Shown in pieces: positions 23,896 through 31,104 of a stretch of 64,000 nucleotides of DNA (position 1 is its first letter; each line of letters starts with the position of its first letter). This DNA comes from Mayfieldus sp963740555. GTDB taxonomy: Bacteria > Actinomycetota > Thermoleophilia > Solirubrobacterales > 70-9. The position numbers and the translations under genes are program-made. The notes beneath the pieces were generated by a model that ran no database searches, had not been told where the DNA came from, and saw only the letters and a list, made by a program, of their open reading frames with translations. The stretch is from assembly GCA_963740555.1 (NCBI GenBank), contig CAVUES010000008.1:124001-188000 (forward strand), written 5' to 3'.

Positions 23896-24260
23896 GATTG
23901 CGAGGTGACGACCGCGGCGGGCGCTGCGGGAGCGGGCTGGGTCGCGGCCGAGCTCGACGCCGAGTCGCTCGGAACCTCTTCGATCACCCCAGTCTGGGGG
24001 TTGAGCGCCAGCGCGACCTTCCCATCGCTGTTTGCCTTCGCGCGCCTCGCCGTGCGATCGGCCTGGCTCGAGGTCGCAACCTGCTTGGCGCCCGTCAGCA
24101 CCGGGTCGTGGCCGCTGACCATCTGCGCGAAGACTGCCACCCACAGCAGCGCGAACAGGCTCAGCGAAAGGAAGACAGCCCGCCGACGCAGCTCGCCGGC
24201 GCGCCTACGGCGGGCACGCAGGCGCAAGCGGGCAAGTCGCCGTTTATCGTCGCTTTGCAT
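23892..24260 (-). CDS. Small TM protein with SGxDP motif (module B)
   Basis: A 122-aa protein with a very basic cytoplasmic N-terminus (RLRLRARRRRAGELRRR), one TM helix (AVFLSLSLFALLWVAVFAQMV, about 28-48), then SGHDPVLTGAKQVATSSQ outside, and an Ala/Ser/Pro tail. Same order and architecture as the protein at 15584, with SG(N/H)DP conserved right after the helix. It is first in the module B operon and is divergent from the response regulator gene at 24373, with 112 bp between them holding the TGAGAGTTCTCTTA box. No known family is recognised. Confidence 0.7.
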   Translation of the reverse strand: MQSDDKRRLARLRLRARRRRAGELRRRAVFLSLSLFALLWVAVFAQMVSGHDPVLTGAKQVATSSQADRTARRAKANSDGKVALALNPQTGVIEEVPSDSASSSAATQPAPAAPAAVVTSQS

Positions 24261-24305
24261 CGAGAAAGCGTCGGCGCCGCGCCGAAACCTGCCCTAAGGA
24301 ACGAC

Positions 24306-24319
24306 TGAGAGTTCTCTTA
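24306..24319. promoter_or_regulatory. Palindromic box between module B operon and its regulator gene
   Basis: TGAGAGTTCTCTTA contains the near-palindrome GAGAGTTCTC. It is in the 112-bp divergent region between the small TM gene (24260) and the OmpR-type regulator (24373). Distance to each start is about 46-54 bp. It may be the binding site of the module B response regulator (inference). Confidence 0.48.
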
Positions 24320-24372
24320 GAGGCCATTTTCGGCGGCGAGGGAAAGTTGCGCGCGTCTCTAGCATCGCCGGT

Positions 24373-25053
24373 GTGCGCATCCTGGTGATCGAAGACGAAG
24401 CGGCGATAGCGGACTTCCTCAGACGCGGCCTGGAGGGCGAGGGGCATTCGGTCTCGACGGCCGACGACGGGGAGGAGGGGGAGCGACTCGCGCTCGACGA
24501 GCAGATCGACCTGGTGATCCTGGATCGGATGCTCCCGGGACGCGACGGGTTGCAGGTCCTGGACGGCATCCGCCGGGCCAAGCCGGGCCTGCCGGTGATC
24601 GTCCTCACGGCCCGTGGCGAGGTCGAGGATCGGATCGAGGGGCTGGATCGCGGCGCCACCGACTATGTGAGCAAGCCGTTCGCCTTCGACGAGCTGGCGG
24701 CCAGGGTGCGGGCCCATCTACGGCAGGCGGATGGGCCGGAGGCGACCAAGCTCGAGGTGGGGGACATCCGGCTCGATCTGATCGGGCGCGAAGCCGAGCG
24801 AGATGGCATGAGCCTCCACCTCTCGGCGAGGGAATTCGACCTTCTCGCCTATTTGATGCGCCATCCGGGCAAGGTGCTGTCACGCGAGCAGATCCTCGCG
24901 GCGGTCTGGGGCTATGAGCACGAGCCGGGCACGAACGTCGTCCAGGTCTACATCGGCTATCTGAGGCGGCGACTCGCCGCGACCGGGAAGCCCGCTCCGA
25001 TCGAGACCGTTCGATCGGTCGGATACCGCCTCGCCGGACCAGGGTCGGGATGA
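24373..25053 (+). CDS. OmpR-family response regulator (module B)
   Basis: A 226-aa regulator: MRILVIEDE, phospho-Asp51 in LVILDRMLPGRDGL, VSKPFAFDELAAR, and a winged-helix DNA-binding domain with SAREFDLLAYLMRHPGKVLSREQ and NVVQVYIGYLRRRL. GTG start, seven bases after TAGCAT (24360-24365), with no good -35, so it may need an activator; the TGAGAGTTCTCTTA box is centred about 60 bp upstream of the presumed start site. It overlaps its kinase gene by four bases (ATGA). It probably regulates itself and the divergent module B operon. Confidence 0.92.
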   Translation: MRILVIEDEAAIADFLRRGLEGEGHSVSTADDGEEGERLALDEQIDLVILDRMLPGRDGLQVLDGIRRAKPGLPVIVLTARGEVEDRIEGLDRGATDYVSKPFAFDELAARVRAHLRQADGPEATKLEVGDIRLDLIGREAERDGMSLHLSAREFDLLAYLMRHPGKVLSREQILAAVWGYEHEPGTNVVQVYIGYLRRRLAATGKPAPIETVRSVGYRLAGPGSG

Positions 25054-26483
25054 CGGCAGCCCGCATTGGCCTGCGGGGGAGGCTGGCGCTCTCGATCGCC
25101 GCGATCGTCGCGGCGGCCTTTGCCGTGACGTTCTTCGCCGTCTATCGGGCAACCGGATCGCAGCTGCGCTCGCGCATCGATAGGGACCTGCGTGCCGTCA
25201 CAGACGCCCTCGCGGGCCGGGTCCGGGCCGCCGGTACGTCAGGCCAGGCGGCCGACGCCGCCCGCCGCTACATCGCCGCCCAGCCGTTCGGTCCCTCGGC
25301 CAGGCTTTTGATCGTGACCGTGCCCGGAGGCGGCACGGTGACCAACCAACCCGAGCTGGTCGGCCTGCGACCGGAGCCGACCGAGACCGCCGCCGACGCC
25401 AGAAAGGAAGCTGGCGAGGCGCAGGAGTTGCGGACGGCAGCGGCTGGTTACTCCGACGTGGAGCTGGAGGACGCCGGAGACGTGCGGTTGCTCACCCGCG
25501 CCGTGGCGACTACCGCCGGACCGGCGGCGAGGATTCGAGCCGGTGAGCCGCTGGAGTCGGTAGAGCGAGCCCAGCACGATGTTGCTCAGACCTTCTTGAT
25601 CATCGGCGCGCTGACGCTTGCGGCCGCGCTTGCGGCCGGATATCTCGTCGCCGCCCGCACTGTCGCGCCGTTGCGAAGGATGGCGCGGATCGCGGCGGAG
25701 GTGGACGCCGGGGATCTCACGCACCGGATCGGCGGCGCGGGACCGGGCGACGAGCTGCGATTGCTCGCCGAGTCCTTCGACCACATGCTGGAGCGGCTCG
25801 AAGACGCCTTCTCGCGCCAGCGCGAGTTCGTCTCCGACGCCTCCCACGAGCTGCGCACCCCGCTGACCGCGATTCGCGGCCAGCTCGAGGTCCTCGCCCG
25901 CGAACCGAGCCCTTCGCCGCAGCGAGTCCGAGAGGTCGAGGAGGTCGCCGTGCGTGAGATCGCTCGCATGGAGAGGCTGGTGGACGACCTCCTGACGTTG
26001 GCGCGATTGGACGAGGGAATCGGGCCCGCCCTCGCCCAGATCGAGGTCGGCCCGTTTCTGCGCGACTTGGTCGCCGCCGCTTCTGTGGCGGATCGCCGGG
26101 TCGAGTTTGGCGGTGGGCCTCAGGGGACCTTGCTCGCCGATCCGGACCGCGTCGCGCAGGTCGTCCGCAACCTGCTGCGCAACGCGACCGAGCACACCCC
26201 GGACGGCGGGCGGGTGGGCATCAGTGCCGAGGCCGCCGGCGATCGACTCAGGGTTTATGTCGACGACGACGGCGCTGGAATACCGGCGCAGGAGAGGGGC
26301 CGCGTATTCGACCGCTTTCATCGCGTCGAGACCTCACGCGCCCGCCGGTCGGGCGGAAGCGGGCTGGGCCTGGCGATCGCACGCGCGATCGTCGAAGCGC
26401 ACGGCGGACGGATCTGGGCCGAGGACTCGCCGCTCGGGGGAGCACGGGTGGCGTTCGAGCTGCCGGATTTCAGGCCTGGTTGA
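25050..26483 (+). CDS. HAMP-containing sensor histidine kinase (module B)
   Basis: A 477-aa kinase with TM1 (about 12-32), an extracytosolic region (about 33-180) with no recognised domain, TM2 (about 187-205), HAMP (VAARTVAPLRRMARIAAEVDAG), HisKA with FVSDASHELRTPLTAIR (phospho-His near 268) and HATPase with LLRNATEHTPDGG, DDDGAGIP and GSGLGLAIA. The ATG overlaps the regulator stop. The kinase should sense an extracytosolic or membrane signal and act on the regulator at 24373. Confidence 0.92.
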   Translation: MTAARIGLRGRLALSIAAIVAAAFAVTFFAVYRATGSQLRSRIDRDLRAVTDALAGRVRAAGTSGQAADAARRYIAAQPFGPSARLLIVTVPGGGTVTNQPELVGLRPEPTETAADARKEAGEAQELRTAAAGYSDVELEDAGDVRLLTRAVATTAGPAARIRAGEPLESVERAQHDVAQTFLIIGALTLAAALAAGYLVAARTVAPLRRMARIAAEVDAGDLTHRIGGAGPGDELRLLAESFDHMLERLEDAFSRQREFVSDASHELRTPLTAIRGQLEVLAREPSPSPQRVREVEEVAVREIARMERLVDDLLTLARLDEGIGPALAQIEVGPFLRDLVAAASVADRRVEFGGGPQGTLLADPDRVAQVVRNLLRNATEHTPDGGRVGISAEAAGDRLRVYVDDDGAGIPAQERGRVFDRFHRVETSRARRSGGSGLGLAIARAIVEAHGGRIWAEDSPLGGARVAFELPDFRPG

Positions 26484-26561
26484 GCCGGTGCTCCGGTCGG
26501 GGTGTTCGGTTTGCCCAAAATGCGGCTAAGGTCACGCGTTCAAACTTCAAGGAGAAGAGAA

Positions 26562-27221
26562 ATGGCTCTGAGGATTGGTGACACGGCACCCGATTTCGAG
26601 GCTGAGACGACAGAAGGCCCGATCAGCTTCCACGACTGGATAGGCGACGGATGGGCCGTTCTGTTCTCGCACCCCAAGGACTTCACGCCGGTTTGCACGA
26701 CCGAGCTCGGCTACATGGCGAACGCCAAGCCCGAGTTCGACAAGCGCGGCGTGAAGATCATCGGCCTTTCGGTCGACCCGACCGGCAAGCACGCCGAATG
26801 GGCGAAGGACATAGAGGAGACCCAGGGGACGGCTCCCAACTACCCGATCATCGGCGACGACAACTTCAAGGTCTCGAAGCTCTACGAGATGCTCTCCGCC
26901 GAGGTCGAGGGCGACGCGGCCGACCGCACGCCGGCAGACAATCAGACGGTGCGCAACGTCGTCGTCGTCGGCCCCGACAAGAAGATCAAGCTGATCCTCG
27001 CCTACCCGATGACGACCGGCCGCAACTTCGACGAGGTGCTGAGGGTGATCGACTCGCTGCAGCTGACCGCCAAGCACAAGGTCGCGACGCCGGTGAACTG
27101 GAAGCAGGGCGACGACGTGATCATCTCCGGCTCGGTGTCCGACGACGAGGCCAAGGAGAAGTACCCGGACGGCTGGGAGTCGCCTAAGCCGTACATCCGG
27201 ATCGTGCCGCAGCCGCACTGA
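26562..27221 (+). CDS. 1-Cys peroxiredoxin, Prx6/AhpC-like
   Basis: A 219-aa peroxiredoxin. Peroxidatic Cys45 lies in HPKDFTPVCTTELG; the C-terminal extension (TPVNWKQGDDVIISGSVSDDEA, PYIRIVPQPH) is that of the Prx6 subfamily, which reduces H2O2 and organic hydroperoxides. Start ATG 26562 has AAGGAGAAGAGA in front of it, unlike the many leaderless genes here, suggesting strong translation. A TAAGGT hexamer at 26527-26532 could be its -10. It lies alone between the module B kinase and a GNAT gene and is a plausible partner in oxidative-stress defence next to the redox island. Confidence 0.95.
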   Translation: MALRIGDTAPDFEAETTEGPISFHDWIGDGWAVLFSHPKDFTPVCTTELGYMANAKPEFDKRGVKIIGLSVDPTGKHAEWAKDIEETQGTAPNYPIIGDDNFKVSKLYEMLSAEVEGDAADRTPADNQTVRNVVVVGPDKKIKLILAYPMTTGRNFDEVLRVIDSLQLTAKHKVATPVNWKQGDDVIISGSVSDDEAKEKYPDGWESPKPYIRIVPQPH

Positions 27222-27304
27222 TCGGACCTAACCGGCCTCGGTAAAGAGGAACGACCGGAGGCGAAGCGGGACAAACGCCTGCCGCTGCGATCATCGGTCG
27301 CGCG

Positions 27305-27769
27305 ATGCGTGACGGCGACATCCAGCTGCGCAGGTTCGAGCCTGCCGATGCCAAAGCCCTCGACGCGTTGTTTGCGGAGCCCGACGTGAATCGCTGGTGG
27401 GCGGACGGCAGTTACGAGCGCGACAGCGGCTGGGTCGTTGAGGTCGAGGGTGAGCTGGTCGGATGGGTCGAGTACGTCGAGGAGCCGTATGAGTGGTACC
27501 CGAGCGTTGCCCTGGACATCGCTCTGACGACGGACCTGCACGGACGCGGATACGGGCGGCGCGTACTGAGGCTCGTGATCGAGCACTTCTCAGCCAAGGG
27601 CCACCACCGCTTCACGATCGACCCCAATCCGCAGAACGAGCGGGCGGTACGCAGCTTCACCGCCGTTGGGTTCGAGCCCGTCGGCATCCTGCGGTCCTAC
27701 GAGCGCAACCCCGAGGGCGGCTGGAACGACGGCTTGCTCATGGACCTGGTTGTGCGCGACGGGGAGTAG
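27305..27769 (+). CDS. GNAT N-acetyltransferase, RimJ/AAC(6')-like
   Basis: A 154-aa single GNAT domain: IQLRRFEPADAKAL, ALDIALTTDLHGRGYGRRVLRLV (acetyl-CoA pyrophosphate loop, motif A), and FTIDPNPQNERAVRSFTAVGFEPVGILR (motif B region). The similarity is to the aminoglycoside 6'-acetyltransferase type/RimJ group, but this does not establish antibiotic resistance; small-molecule or protein N-acetylation is equally possible. ATG 27305; no clear ribosome-binding site. It is a single gene. Confidence 0.82.
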   Translation: MRDGDIQLRRFEPADAKALDALFAEPDVNRWWADGSYERDSGWVVEVEGELVGWVEYVEEPYEWYPSVALDIALTTDLHGRGYGRRVLRLVIEHFSAKGHHRFTIDPNPQNERAVRSFTAVGFEPVGILRSYERNPEGGWNDGLLMDLVVRDGE

Positions 27770-27817
27770 ATCTGCGGCGTCGCAGCTCCTGCGCTCGATA
27801 ATCGGCGTTATGTCTAC

Positions 27818-28258
27818 TCAGGCAGCTGGGTCCGTCAGGTGCACGGCCATGCGGCCCGCGTGGATCCAGGGCTGAAGCTTCTGCCTGCCGGCATGGTCCA
27901 CGAGCACGCAGCCTCCCTCGTAGCGCCCGACCTGGACCAGGTCTTGCTCGGCGACGAGCATTGTCCATATCTCCTCGCCGGAGTCGAGGTCGGCTTCGCT
28001 GACGTGGCGCTCTGCCGCCGCCGCGACCCAAGTGCCCCAGACGGCCGGCGTCGGATCGACATATTCGGTGAACTCGACGTCGATCGCGACCATGTTGGCG
28101 TCCTGAGGAGTTCCCACGATGGCGGCTCCGTGCCTGATTCCCGGAAGTCCGCCGATTCGGAGACGACGCGGCACGTAAATCGCCGGCGTGTGGCTGCGGA
28201 TGAACCTCAGCTCGGTTCCGGGAGCCTTTACGACGGTCGCGCCTTCCATCTCAACCAT
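27818..28258 (-). CDS. Unknown protein, tandem paralogue 1
   Basis: A 146-aa soluble protein homologous to the product of 28363-28815. Conserved blocks: (I/V)YVPRR(L/F)RIGG(L/I)xGIRxGAAIVGTPQD, MVAIDVE, W(G/S)xWVAxAAxRHxSEA, and LVxVGR(Y/F). The tail RWI/WIHAGRAxF-like pattern is also shared. I recognise no family. The two genes are in the same direction, 104 bp apart, and each has its own copy of an 18-bp element (28300-28317 and 28857-28874) exactly 41 bp before the ATG, so each probably has its own promoter. CAAAAT lies seven bases before this ATG. Confidence 0.62.
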   Translation of the reverse strand: MVEMEGATVVKAPGTELRFIRSHTPAIYVPRRLRIGGLPGIRHGAAIVGTPQDANMVAIDVEFTEYVDPTPAVWGTWVAAAAERHVSEADLDSGEEIWTMLVAEQDLVQVGRYEGGCVLVDHAGRQKLQPWIHAGRMAVHLTDPAA

Positions 28259-28299
28259 GTCGGTGATTTTGGCAGCGCCTGCACGTACGCGGGCGCCAC

Positions 28300-28317
28300 T
28301 GGACGAATTACCGAGTA
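28300..28317 (-). promoter_or_regulatory. Conserved 18-bp element upstream of paralogue 1
   Basis: Forward TGGACGAATTACCGAGTA; matches 28857-28874 in 16 of 18 positions. It ends exactly 41 bp before the ATG at 28258. Together with CAAAAT near -10 it probably marks an operator or -35 region activator site. Confidence 0.5.
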
Positions 28318-28362
28318 GTAAGTAGAACAGGCGTCAGTTACGCCCGCGCTGGGGCCCGCGAT

Positions 28363-28815
28363 CTACACCTCGTGCGGAAACGGAACTTCGACCATGAAGT
28401 CGGCGCGCCCGGCCTGGATCCAGCGTGAAACCGCTGCCCCCGAACCCGCGTCGTCGAGCACCACGTGACCTTGGATGAAGCGACCGACCTCGACCAGCGC
28501 AGCCTCCGAAACCAGCCTCGTCGGCGGCGTCTCGCTGTCACTGCGGTCATTGGCCTCGCTGGCGTGGCGATCGGCGGCGTCCGCGACCCAGTCGCTCCAA
28601 ATCTCGGGATTTGGCTCGACATCGGGCTTTGCTTCGACGTCGATCGCGACCATTCCGTCGTCCTGCGGCGTACCGACGATCGCGGCCCCGGTTCTAATGC
28701 CCTCGATGCCGCCGATCCGGAACCGGCGCGGCACGTAGACATTAGGCGTCGGGCTCCTGGTCGCCTCGACCTTTACCGCGGTCTTTGGGATCCCTCCCTG
28801 GCTCTCCTCCGCCAT
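28363..28815 (-). CDS. Unknown protein, tandem paralogue 2
   Basis: A 150-aa paralogue of the preceding entry, sharing VYVPRRFRIGGIEGIRTGAA, IVGTPQDDGMVAIDVE, SDWVADAADRHASEA and the LVSEAALVEVGRF region. It is Asp/Glu-rich with no signal peptide or TM helix. Start ATG 28815; GAAAAT lies six bases before the start on the reverse strand. Unknown function; a compact beta-rich fold is likely from the hydrophobic pattern, which is inference only. It is divergent from the CDF transporter gene at 28931. Confidence 0.62.
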   Translation of the reverse strand: MAEESQGGIPKTAVKVEATRSPTPNVYVPRRFRIGGIEGIRTGAAIVGTPQDDGMVAIDVEAKPDVEPNPEIWSDWVADAADRHASEANDRSDSETPPTRLVSEAALVEVGRFIQGHVVLDDAGSGAAVSRWIQAGRADFMVEVPFPHEV

Positions 28816-28856
28816 TGCGGGATTTTCGCCCTCCTATGGCTCCCGCTGAAGTCCTA

Positions 28857-28874
28857 TGGACGGATTACCGACTA
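28857..28874 (-). promoter_or_regulatory. Conserved 18-bp element upstream of paralogue 2
   Basis: Forward TGGACGGATTACCGACTA; second copy of the element above, again exactly 41 bp before the start (28815). It also lies about 57 bp before the GTG of the divergent CDF transporter at 28931, so it might affect both genes. Confidence 0.5.
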
Positions 28875-28930
28875 ATTGGTACAGCGCTCCAACACCCGCG
28901 CCCGCCACGCCCTGCTTCTAACCTGCCTCG

Positions 28931-29596
28931 GTGTCTTCAGCCGAACCGACGCCGCACGGCCATTCGCACGGACTGGTCGACGCCAGCATCAAGCGCTCCC
29001 GGGCCGGACTGCGGGCCGTCGCGCTTTCGCTCTCCGTCCTCGGCCTGGCAGCGGGTGTCCAGGCGCTGATCTTCGTTTCCACCGGCAGCATCGCCCTGCT
29101 CGCCGACCTGATCCACAACTTTGGCGACGCGCTGACCGCGATACCGCTCGGGATCGCGTTTCTGCTGCGCTCACAGCGCGCTGAGCGTTACGCCGGCATG
29201 TTCGTCGTCGCCGTGATCTTCGTCAGCGCCTGCGTGGCCGGCTATGTGGCTGTCGATCGCCTCCTGCACCCCAGCGCCCCGGATCACCTGCTGGCGCTGG
29301 CGCTGGCCGGTGCGGTTGGATTCGCGGGCAATTGGCTTGCCTCGATCCTTCGCCTGCGGGCCGGGCGGAATCTGGACAGCCCGGCGCTGGTCGCCGACGG
29401 CAATCATGCTCGAGCGGACGCCTACGTCAGTCTCGCGGTGGTGGGAACGGCGATCTTCGTCGCCTTCGGAGCCACTGTGGCCGACCCGTTGATCGGCCTC
29501 GCGATCACCGCCGTCATCCTGCGGATCACCTGGCAGTCCTGGAGGACCGTGCGAGGCCACGATCATGTCCACGCGCGGCGGGACGGGGTCGGCTAG
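28931..29596 (+). CDS. CDF-family cation efflux transporter lacking the C-terminal domain
   Basis: A 221-aa membrane protein with six TM helices. The metal-site motifs are ADLIHNFGDALTA in TM2 (His-Asp) and DGNHARADAYVS in TM5 (His-Asp), as in CzcD/ZitB-type CDF proteins. An N-terminal His-rich start (HGHSHG) and a C-terminal GHDHVHARRDG tail are present. Usual CDFs have a further ~80-residue cytoplasmic domain, which is absent here; the protein stops shortly after TM6. GTG start, six bases after TAACCT (28919-28924), leaderless type. Substrate probably Zn, Co or Cd. Confidence 0.82.
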   Translation: MSSAEPTPHGHSHGLVDASIKRSRAGLRAVALSLSVLGLAAGVQALIFVSTGSIALLADLIHNFGDALTAIPLGIAFLLRSQRAERYAGMFVVAVIFVSACVAGYVAVDRLLHPSAPDHLLALALAGAVGFAGNWLASILRLRAGRNLDSPALVADGNHARADAYVSLAVVGTAIFVAFGATVADPLIGLAITAVILRITWQSWRTVRGHDHVHARRDGVG

Positions 29597-29799
29597 CCGC
29601 CAACCGGCGCCGGATGCGCGCAGATGTCGCGGAAACGGCGGCGCTGCGAAACGGCCCAGTCCTCGTAGCGGTGCCAGCCCAGGTCCGGGTAATCGCGCCG
29701 GAGGGCCCCCAGGTCGACAGCAACGGGGCGATCGCTCCCAGCCGGCCGGTCGCGCCCGCCACCAACACCGTCTTCGGGGACGCCTCAGCGGGCATGGGC
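29593..29799 (-). pseudogene. Remnant of an NmrA/atypical-SDR NAD(P)-binding protein
   Basis: On the reverse strand the ATG at 29799, overlapping the permease stop, opens a frame reading SPKTVLVAGATGRLGAIAPL, the first beta strand and GxxGxxG loop of an NmrA-like atypical short-chain dehydrogenase. After about 25 residues the homology stops; in another frame the same strand reads LRRDYPDLGWHRYEDW and QRRRFRDICAHPAPVGG before TAG at 29593-29595. The combination suggests an internal deletion plus frameshift of a ~250-aa gene, leaving the two ends. The second half is a guess from its tail-like composition. It lies between the convergent CDF and permease genes. Confidence 0.42.
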
Positions 29800-31050
29800 G
29801 GCCTCCTCATGCCCGCTCGGCGCCTCGTCCAGATAGCGCTGCGGGTCGCTTTCGAACGCGTGCCAGCAGTGCTCGGAGCAGAAGTAGAGCGTCTGCCCCG
29901 CGACCTCCTTGCGGACCGCCCTCTGGCGATCGACCCTCATCCCGCAGACCGGGTCGGTCGCCCCTCGTCGCCGGGTCATCGCGAACAGGACCGCGAAGAC
30001 GATCAAGCCGATGACGTTCAGAAACAGCTTGTAGTCGACTTCGACCGAGCCGAAGATGTCGCCGCGGCTCGGCCGCGTGGTCGGGATCAGGTCGGCGGCG
30101 CTGAAGATTCCGTCGACGATCAGCGCGGCGAGCACCATGGTCACGAACATCAGCGCGGTGATCCGCAGCGCGAAGGCCCAGCCGTAGTACTTGCGGTAGG
30201 CGACGATGATCGGAAGGACGATCAGGTCGGCGAAGATGAACGCCATCACGCCGGCGAAGCTGATCCCGCCGGACCACAGCACCGCGGCCAGGGGCACGTT
30301 GCCGATCGAGCAGACGAAGCTCAGCACCGCGATCAGCGGCCCCGCGATCACGTTCTCGATCGTCTCCAGCGCCGGCGGCGCGTCGTGGATGAAGAGCCCG
30401 TTGAAGAAGTCGTTTCCCAAAAGGCCGATGAACCCGGCGAGAAGGAAGCCGATCGAGATCTCCTTCCAGAGCATCTGCCAGTCGCCGCGGAAGTTGTGGG
30501 CAACGTCGGACCAGGCGGAAGCCGAGGTGAGGCGCTCGCGCCAACCCATCTGCCCGCCGGCCGGATGGTGTTGGTGACCGGCCTCCGCTCGCTGCGCGTG
30601 CTCGCGCGCCTGCTCCTCGAGCCGTCGTGAAACGAAGAGCCGCAGCATCGCAACCATCAGGACGATCATCACGATGCCGCCGAGGTACTCGGCGAGGGTG
30701 AACTGCCATCCGATCAGGACCCAGAGGACAAGGCCGAGCTCCCAGACCAGATTGGTGGAGGCGAACTGGAAGCTCAGCGCCGAGGCCGCCGACGCACCCT
30801 TCTGAAACAGCGACTTGGCGATCGCGATCGCCGCGTAGGAGCAGGACGAAGACGCGGCGCCAAGGCCCGTGGCCCATGCGATCGGACGCGGCCCCGATCC
30901 GGACAGCGCCGACTCGACCCGCTCCCGCGGCACCCATGCCTGGACGATCGCCGAGATCGCGAAGCCGAGGACCAACGCCCACCAGACCTGATAGGCCATC
31001 AGAAGCGACTGTTTGAAGCCCTCCCCCACCGTGTTGAGAACGTCGCCCAT
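29785..31050 (-). CDS. Permease (ArsP/COG0701 type) with C-terminal YHS domain
   Basis: A 421-aa protein. The first ~360 residues form an eight- to ten-helix permease with the family motif GLGAASSSCSYAAIAIAKSLF and FVCSIGNVPLAAVLWSGGISFAG. A cytosolic His-rich loop lies near 155-175. The C-terminal ~55 residues are a YHS metal-binding domain: TDPVCGMRVDRQ, YFCSEHCWHAFESDPQRYL. The YHS domain binds heavy metals such as copper. It is divergent from csoR and their shared intergenic region holds a CsoR-like operator, so it is probably metal-induced. AGGAAAGG precedes its ATG. The end overlaps the NmrA remnant. Confidence 0.85.
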   Translation of the reverse strand: MGDVLNTVGEGFKQSLLMAYQVWWALVLGFAISAIVQAWVPRERVESALSGSGPRPIAWATGLGAASSSCSYAAIAIAKSLFQKGASAASALSFQFASTNLVWELGLVLWVLIGWQFTLAEYLGGIVMIVLMVAMLRLFVSRRLEEQAREHAQRAEAGHQHHPAGGQMGWRERLTSASAWSDVAHNFRGDWQMLWKEISIGFLLAGFIGLLGNDFFNGLFIHDAPPALETIENVIAGPLIAVLSFVCSIGNVPLAAVLWSGGISFAGVMAFIFADLIVLPIIVAYRKYYGWAFALRITALMFVTMVLAALIVDGIFSAADLIPTTRPSRGDIFGSVEVDYKLFLNVIGLIVFAVLFAMTRRRGATDPVCGMRVDRQRAVRKEVAGQTLYFCSEHCWHAFESDPQRYLDEAPSGHEEAAHAR

Positions 31051-31069
31051 CGCCGAGGCCTTTCCTGGT

Positions 31070-31098
31070 TTGACGCCAATACCCTACCAGGGTATCCT
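31070..31098 (+). promoter_or_regulatory. csoR promoter with overlapping operator
   Basis: TTGACG (31070-31075), 17-bp spacer and TATCCT (31093-31098) lie six bases before the csoR ATG. Inside the spacer and the start of the -10 is a perfect inverted repeat ATACCCT-ACC-AGGGTAT (31079-31095), the typical size and base pattern of CsoR operators. It also lies upstream of the divergent permease-YHS gene, so one CsoR site can control both. Confidence 0.78.
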
Positions 31099-31104
31099 AG
31101 GGGC

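Noticed and set aside
27305..27769. Aminoglycoside resistance gene
   Set aside because: The GNAT and the AAC(3)-fold protein at 62359 resemble resistance families, but chromosomal housekeeping members are common and no resistance context exists.
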